In this document: in pieces, positions 61,201-64,000 of the stretch | How the letters are laid out: every line of letters starts with the position of its first letter | Numbering within the stretch: the stretch's first letter is position 1 | NCBI RefSeq assembly: GCF_000718015.1 | Contig: NZ_JODY01000003.1 | Coordinates: forward strand, 186,001-250,000 | Direction of reading: 5' to 3' | Source of the DNA: Streptomyces catenulae | GTDB taxonomy: Bacteria; Actinomycetota; Actinomycetes; Streptomycetales; Streptomycetaceae | DNA: 64,000 nucleotides | The notes under the pieces: generated by a model | Databases searched by the model: none | The model's input: the letters and a program-made list of their open reading frames with translations, nothing else | Told to the model about the DNA's origin: nothing | Made by a program: the position numbers and the translations under genes

Positions 61201-64000
61201 GATCCGGCCCTCGGCATCGACCTGGCGGAGGGTGTCGGAGTAGTCCGCGCGGCGGTGCCTGCGCTGCCGCTCCGTGCCGATCCAGGACATGACGGTGTCC
61301 GGCGCTTCCCGGGCGGGGCCGTTCTGCGGCGTCACGGCGGTGCGGTACGCGGTGACCTGCGCGGTGGTGAGGGGCACCGCCTCGCCCGCCAGGAAGGCGG
61401 TGTGCTGGTCCTCGGTGAGGAGGGCCTGCACCTGCGGGGGGAGCGCGGCGAGGTCGTCCGCGCGCTGGGCCCGGGAGAGCTCCGTCGCCGCCGTGTGGGC
61501 CGCGTCGGTGCCCTGTGCGAAGAGTGTTGCCGTCACCCGGTCGATCGCGCGGCCCAGGGCCGCGCGGCGGCGCACGGCCTCCGGGTCGTTGTAGGCACCG
61601 AGGACCGCGGGCCAGCGCAGGAACTGGGTGCCGAGCCAGGTCCGCCCCTGGTCGTTGAGGGTCACCAGCTCCTGCGGGGTGGTGCCGTAGGCCGCGGCGA
61701 CCTCGGCCAGCGCCCGCGGGACGGTGCCCAGGTCCTGGGTCAGGAAGACGAGATGGACGGCGTCCGTGCCGGTCAGGCCCAGGTCGCGCAGGGCGTGCGG
61801 TACGGCGCCGAGCTGTTCGGCGAGGTCCACCAGATGGGGGCGGGCCTCCGGGGGCAGCTCCAGCTGCCGGGCGAGGGCCACCAGCTCCCGGGCGGCGAAC
61901 CAGGGGTGGCGGGTCGCGTCGTCGAACGCGGCGTACCGCTCCTGGGGCAGCCCCAACTCCTCGGCGCGCCATACGGCGACGGTCGGTACGAGGGCGTCGC
62001 GGTGTGCGGCGGCGTACTGCCACAGCACCCGGCACCGCTCGGGCGTCGCCTGGTGGAAGCTGCCCGTCAGCTCGGGGGCCTCCGGGTCCGACCGGGTCAG
62101 GTGCTCGATGAGGGAGGGGAGTTCCTCGATACCGGCGTCCCAGGTGTGGAGCGCCGTGAGCAGCGAGGTGACCTGGGCGGCTTCGGCCTGGTTGACCTCG
62201 TTCGGCCCGTCGGCGGCGAAGAGGTCCTCGACGTCGAAGCCGTACTCCTCCAGCAGCGGTTCGAACTCCTCCCGCACCCAGTCGAGGAGGGAGTTCCCCC
62301 GCGCCGCGTGGTCGTGGAGGTGGCCGGTGAGGACGCGGAGCAGCTGGCGCCGGTCGCCGGGCAGGGCGAGGAGGTCGGCGACGGGGAGGAGGGCGAGCGC
62401 CGCCACCGGGTCGAGGTCCAGCTCCTCGGCGAGGGCGCGGACCTCGGCCACCACGGGGCGGGCGACGGCCGCACCGTACTCGTGGAGGGCGTGCGTCAGC
62501 TCGGCGGGCGCGCCGGTCTCGTGGACGTATGTGGCGGCGTCGGTGAGCGTGACGCCGTGGCCGAGCAGCAGGCGGTACTCGTCGGCGCTCCGGCCGCCCC
62601 CGGTGGTGCCGAGACGGCCCGCCCGGTCGGCGACCTGCCGCGTCAGCGCGGTCAGGAGCGCGGGCCCGCCGAGGGCCGGTGCGTGCCGCTCCAGGAGGTC
62701 GGGCTCCATGTCGTCGGCGGTGACGCGGATCCGGTCCTGGAAGTCGAGGAAACTCTCCTGGCGCATCGCGTCGAACGGGTCATCGGCCATCACCAGCGCC
62801 ACCTGGGGCGGTGCGAGCCGACGGCCTGTCCACTCGTGTGCGGTGGCGTCGCCGGGCCCGGTGAACGCGGGGTCGGACAGGGCACGGAGCAGCCAGGCCC
62901 GGTCCTGGGGTGTGACGGCCCGGGCGAGGGTGGCGAAGTCCTGGAGCAGTTGGCGGTTCTCCTCGGTGTCGGGGATGCCGAAGGTGTGGAGGAAGTGGGC
63001 GAGGGCGGCGGGTTCGTCGTCCAACAGGCCGGGCTGCACCGACCAGTGGACGCCCGGCACCGCACCGTTCGGGGCGGCGGACCGCAACAGCGCGTCCAGG
63101 GCGGTGACGGCCCGCTGTACCTCCGGGTCCTCCTCGTCCACGGCACGATCGGCCAGCGGGGCGAACAGCGCGCGCAGTTCGTCCGGTGCGGCGAGCGAGC
63201 GGAGCGTGTCCAGGTGCAGCGGGCGCTGCCGGAGCACCTGGTAGAGGGCGTGGGGGGTGTCGCCCAGCCCGAGCGCGTCGAGCGTCTCGTGGACCGCGGC
63301 CGGATCGGGGATCTCCTGGGTCACCAGGGTCAGCGGGACGAGGTCGTCCATCACCACGTCGAACAGGTCGGACAGGGCGCCCAGGCGCAGGATCTGCTCG
63401 GAGGTGAAGCCCGCGAGCAGGGCGCCGTGCTCTTCGATCAGGGCGGACGAGGCGTCCTCCTCCGGATCGCTCTCCGACTCCGCATCGCCGTGGTCGTCGA
63501 GGGTGTCGGAGTCGTGTAGGCGGCGCTGGTGGTGCTGTGCGTCCGTGCCGACCCAGGACACGACGGTGCGCGGGGCGTCCTGGGGCGGACCGGTGCGCTG
63601 CGCGTCGGTCAGCTCCACCTCCGCGCCCGTGAGGAAGACGGCCCGCTGCTCCTCGGTGAGGGCGTCCCGCACCTGCGGGGGGAGGGCGTCGAGGTCGTCC
63701 GCCCGCTGCGCCCGGGACACGGCCGCCGACACGGTCCGCGCCGCCGCCGGGCCCTCGCGGAACAGCGCCCGCTCCACCTGGCCGAGCGCATCCTCCAGCC
63801 CGGTGCGGCGCCGGGTGGCCTCGGCGTCGGTGCCGGTGATCGACGGCCAGCGCAGGTACTGCGAGACGAGCCAGCTCCGGCCCTGGGCGCCGGGCGCCAG
63901 CACCGCCCGCGGGGTGAGGCCGTGGGCCGCGGCGACCTCGGGCAACGCCGTCGGGACGCCGCCCAGCTCCCGGGCCAGGGACACCAGCTGTACCGCGTCC
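52282..64000 (-). CDS. giant repeat protein, more than 3,900 residues (N-terminus beyond the window)
   Basis: One uninterrupted minus-strand frame of about 3,905 codons, still open at the right edge. It consists of tandem units of about 750-780 residues, each with an HWSVQPGLLDDEPAALAHFL segment in the first half, an LRDLGLTGTDAVHLV segment in the second half and a SWIGT segment at the end. Four are full, one is half-length and one is cut by the window. The last 322 residues are a disordered Pro/Ala/Ser-rich linker and a unique C-terminal domain ending VENCESAQ. Leu/Ala-rich helices dominate; no signal, membrane helix or catalytic motif is visible. Giant Streptomyces proteins of this kind, some annotated as lonely-Cys domain proteins, are probably secreted toxins or surface factors (inference). 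Confidence 0.8.
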   Translation of the reverse strand, partial: DAVQLVSLARELGGVPTALPEVAAAHGLTPRAVLAPGAQGRSWLVSQYLRWPSITGTDAEATRRRTGLEDALGQVERALFREGPAAARTVSAAVSRAQRADDLDALPPQVRDALTEEQRAVFLTGAEVELTDAQRTGPPQDAPRTVVSWVGTDAQHHQRRLHDSDTLDDHGDAESESDPEEDASSALIEEHGALLAGFTSEQILRLGALSDLFDVVMDDLVPLTLVTQEIPDPAAVHETLDALGLGDTPHALYQVLRQRPLHLDTLRSLAAPDELRALFAPLADRAVDEEDPEVQRAVTALDALLRSAAPNGAVPGVHWSVQPGLLDDEPAALAHFLHTFGIPDTEENRQLLQDFATLARAVTPQDRAWLLRALSDPAFTGPGDATAHEWTGRRLAPPQVALVMADDPFDAMRQESFLDFQDRIRVTADDMEPDLLERHAPALGGPALLTALTRQVADRAGRLGTTGGGRSADEYRLLLGHGVTLTDAATYVHETGAPAELTHALHEYGAAVARPVVAEVRALAEELDLDPVAALALLPVADLLALPGDRRQLLRVLTGHLHDHAARGNSLLDWVREEFEPLLEEYGFDVEDLFAADGPNEVNQAEAAQVTSLLTALHTWDAGIEELPSLIEHLTRSDPEAPELTGSFHQATPERCRVLWQYAAAHRDALVPTVAVWRAEELGLPQERYAAFDDATRHPWFAARELVALARQLELPPEARPHLVDLAEQLGAVPHALRDLGLTGTDAVHLVFLTQDLGTVPRALAEVAAAYGTTPQELVTLNDQGRTWLGTQFLRWPAVLGAYNDPEAVRRRAALGRAIDRVTATLFAQGTDAAHTAATELSRAQRADDLAALPPQVQALLTEDQHTAFLAGEAVPLTTAQVTAYRTAVTPQNGPAREAPDTVMSWIGTERQRRHRRADYSDTLRQVDAEGRIISTVPTAGTGAPPPRYEEVAAPPGYGTQPPLTEGYFAALPESDRGASALVQEYGAVLAGFTTEQVLRLGLLHGMLDVPMDHLVALARERGDVPDPRAVQESLDALGLRDHPHGYHHVLRQWPRLPETLHTLAAPEVLRELFAPLVHRQFTEPDPEVQRIVDALDELADRPARQGVLPATHWSVRPGLLDDEPAALAHFLHTFGIPDTAENRQLLQDFATLARAYEPQDRAWLLRTLADPAFTGPGNAAEREWTGRWFSPMHVFFLMADHPFAEMRGEDFLDFLQRIDDSAATRALYFGFGILEEYVLAPGGPALLAAMEHHVAEHAGRIDRTGGGRSVTEYRELAAAGVTLTGTVDHVRRSGAPDDVMHTLYEYGALARRPVVDEVQALTEELRIDPMSALSLLRLADLLGLQDDARQLLVEAFEDHLREQAEQGDTLLRWSHRDLGELLEEHGGDRAALLARDEAEISHLLALFTALRTWDVGIEELAPLADFLTAHVPQAPALDNSYAYVEPAQRRALWEFATTYRDALLPAVAAWRAAELGLSGGRFRTLNHADDHPWFHARELVGLARGLDLPQESVSSLVALAAQLGAVPHTLRALGLTGPDAAHLVATARELGGVPSALSRVAGIYRTTPQELVAVGARGRRWPALQILAWPALHGADADRHRAALAEAVDQVAAALLREGPEAARTVAATASRARRADDLAALSPQIRDVLTEEQRTAFLTGEPVPLTDEQRAGLPGNTPHTLTPWLATEERRRQRRTDDVHALAAELRIGEMAALSLLHLADLLGLRDGQRPLLRVLTGYVQDDAERDGTLLHWRDRDLGGLLAQHGIDVAELLAPGGTEAAHTVLLLTALHTWQAGIEELPSLLTHITDRLPAAAGLPEVDYPAATPAQRRTLWQYAAVHRDALLPAVAAWRAAELGISQERYDALDDAVHHPWFHARELADLGHHLELPEEARPQLVDLAEQLRAVPHALRDLGLTGADAVHLVRLAHELGAVPLALAEVALVCHLTLEELVAVSDAQARSGLASQILRWPAVFGPYNDPEAVRRRAALGHAIDRVERTLFREGLAAAQAAAAELSQAQRADDLAALPPQVRDLFTEDQRTAFLAGEEVGLTAAQATAYLTGEPAGTDREAPDTVASWIGTDQQRRYRRTDYSDTLRQTDAEGRIVDPARTATLGTRLPDYASVPTPPEYAETPASALDDLFLGPLHHLMDLQHLMEISTSDLSALLHAMGEVPEPDAFRASLDALGLRGNPRAFHQVLSRRPMRLVTLHSLAAPHVLRELFAPLADGPVQESGPEVQRVVDALDGLARQPARQGVAQGAHWSVQPGLLDEEPAALAHFLHTFGLPDTAEHRQLLRDFAVLARAYTPHDRAWLFRALADPAFTGPGDAAGREWTGRWFSPMHVFFLMAQHPFEEMRGEDFLDFLERIDNAAAIRAIIIGTDILNEYVLAPGGPALLEAMEHHVAQQAGRIDRTGGNQPPEEYRRLAAQGITLSGTVDYVLHTGAPAELMHALYEYGASIGRPVVDEVRALAEELHTDPVSALTVLHVATALRLPEDEHAMVFEVFEDYLRDRAERNDALVGRLYQDLGTLLGQHGIRVTDLLSAPGGAEATHAVALLTALQSWDTGIDELGALADFLTAYDPQAPALDGGYDGAALPQRRALWEYAAAHREALVPAVAAWRARQLGLSPERFHALNGTDGWNARELVGLARRLELPREAVPRLVDLAERLHTVPHPLRALALTGTDAAQLVDLVRELGAIPVALAEVAAAFGRTPQELMASGAQGRNRLVAAFLRWPSVFGAGDRAEADRRRAGLRDAVARVTRALFLEGPAAAHAEAATASQAQRAADLAALPPQVRDRLTDEQRTAFLAGEEVELTDGQHAAPPEETPRTAVSWIGTDAGRARRRTDYSGPLGETDAEGLVPGTADTAVSPPEYGAELSAAEDDFFLGPLRQMVDLQHLLDLPVDDLSALLHAMGEVPEPDTFRASLDALGLRGNPRAFHQVLSRRPMRLAALHSLAAPHVLRDLFAPLAARHVQESGPEVQRVIDALDELAQQPARQGGAQGTHWSVQPGLLDDEPAALAHFLHTFGIPDTAEHRQLLRDVAAAARAHGPQDRAWLFRTLADPAFAGPGSAAEREWTGRWLSPLHVLALMDGHPFEELRSEDFHDVLTRIDRTVDTRERRTGTDIRHQYVLAPGGPALLTALTGWVAHRAGRLGTTGGGRSAAEYRQLVRGGITFAEIATYVHGTGAPAELTHALYEYGARTGRPVLHDVRALAGTLRVDPALAFHLLHVADALRLPEGRRHLLQVFTGLLRGHAERVGPLLPWSDRDFGALLAHHGIDARALVHPGGSEGPYVVALLTTLHTWGVGIEELPALADHVARSGSTASAPATGGYDGLTYEQRRALWRYATEHRAALAPAIAAWRARQLGLTRQRFAALADPRRYPWFSAQELVGLAHDLALPQETVPHLVELAAQLRAVPHTLRALGLTGRAAAHLVDMARALGAVPYALTEVATDHRVTPQALVARGTQERLRLASGILRWPPIIGTDEEARRRRAALGAALRQVERALFLDGPATARATAAAVSESQRAADLAALDPQVRDALTDAQRTAFLRGELVELSAAQRAALPPRTRGTAVSWIGTEEQRGLRRVGGAPVGRRETTGPEHAPHRAGGSGTSSGAGTSSGGAGTVTVQGPERLQVPPVAEFTRLLPHRASAAPREAVAAEEAVAPRETAPGPRALSAPAAPVQESVAERTPRLPAPAPLPLANLGAAPSQTPDTTRDTAPDLAAPPVPLLVDQELVRGRLLVTRWAPAEAAADTGAALGKIHYRIGSVDTGALTAADPVAPLLATDGRGGGQPPRVLYLSGAVFWDDSHASDVVRALLRRVAALAAGDSFTPGAERVFVEADGAVLTPELLTEHGFARLGDSVLWHRSGAALVTAMTGTSLPAGLVVENCESAQ
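53248..55485 (-). repeat. giant-protein unit 5 (746 residues, full)
   Basis: Full-length unit measured between the Trp codons of successive SWIGT segments. It includes the HWSVQPG half and the LTGRAAAHLV half and is followed by the C-terminal tail. Confidence 0.75.
55486..57759 (-). repeat. giant-protein unit 4 (758 residues, full)
   Basis: Full unit; its first half, around SPMHVFFLMAQHPFEEMRGE, is closely similar in DNA to the same part of unit 2. Confidence 0.75.
57760..58944 (-). repeat. giant-protein unit 3 (395 residues, half)
   Basis: Short unit lacking the HWSVQPG half; only the second half is present. The preceding boundary segment reads TPWLATEE instead of SWIGTE. It probably arose by in-frame deletion between repeats. 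Confidence 0.75.
58945..61284 (-). repeat. giant-protein unit 2 (780 residues, full)
   Basis: Full unit, the longest, with an insertion near its start (proline/tyrosine-rich, around RYEEVAAPPGYG). Confidence 0.75.
61285..63555 (-). repeat. giant-protein unit 1 in the window (757 residues, full)
   Basis: Full unit with an acidic spacer (ESESDPEEDASS) near its start. A further unit precedes it and runs off the window edge. Confidence 0.75.

Noticed and set aside
51718..63519. Plus-strand frame of more than 3,900 codons opposite the giant gene
   Set aside because: It mirrors the repeat periodicity of the minus-strand protein, is rich in Gly, Arg and Gln, has no ribosome site and starts inside the YbaB gene. 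It is a high-GC antisense shadow.
53248..63555. CRISPR or transposon-type repeats at the right end
   Set aside because: The periodicity is about 2.3 kb, keeps the reading frame and encodes a repeated protein unit; there are no short spacers or terminal inverted repeats.

Overview
The window looks like chromosomal DNA from a Streptomyces or a close relative. GC content is very high, third codon positions are almost all G or C, GTG starts are common, and genes sit in short ATGA/GTGA-overlapping operons. It also encodes a GH46 chitosanase, an RNase Sa-type secreted ribonuclease, a STAND ATPase and a giant repeat protein. I see no rRNA, tRNA, insertion sequence, CRISPR array or prophage.

The core of the window is a dispersed purine-to-glyoxylate catabolic region. 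At the left edge are the molybdopterin subunit of xanthine dehydrogenase (5' end cut off), an AzgA-type purine permease and XdhC. After an unrelated block (about 4.8-12.4 kb: acetyltransferases, a GAF-LuxR regulator divergent from two acyl-CoA synthetases, a methyltransferase, a zinc-ribbon nuclease-like protein) purine genes resume. On the minus strand are hydroxypyruvate isomerase, tartronate semialdehyde reductase, a short glyoxylate-carboligase-like protein and catalase. On the plus strand are OHCU decarboxylase, hydroxyisourate hydrolase, urate oxidase, an NCS2 permease, 8-oxoguanine deaminase and a second NCS2 permease. Further right are malate synthase, a MocA-like nucleotidyltransferase, an IclR regulator (AllR-like) and allantoinase. 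Together they would take xanthine to urate, allantoin and glyoxylate, remove the H2O2 made by urate oxidase, and feed glyoxylate to malate or glycerate. The later steps (allantoicase, ureidoglycolate) and a full-length glyoxylate carboligase are not in the window.

A 15-bp palindrome, TCAACA-N3-TGTTGA, lies upstream of catalase, the uraD-uraH-uox operon and allantoinase, with a weaker copy upstream of malate synthase. It is the best candidate for the AllR operator and ties these separated units into one regulon.

Between and after these lie accessory genes: chitosanase with its own palindromic box (26 kb), a STAND ATPase with a possible amyloid-type N-terminal motif, a pair of WXG100/CpnT-like secreted proteins, a small promoter-to-terminator unit that may be an sRNA (30.9 kb), a GT-B-like transferase, an XRE-cupin regulator with a small membrane protein, a secreted ribonuclease, a KDPG-type aldolase, an apparently frameshifted DUF402 gene, a secreted cyclohexadienyl-dehydratase-like protein, and a sugar ABC transporter followed by a ROK kinase (46.0-50.9 kb). 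The right end (52.3 kb to the edge) is one minus-strand ORF of more than 3,900 codons built of tandem units of about 750 residues. It ends in a strong hairpin next to a YbaB/EbfC-like gene.
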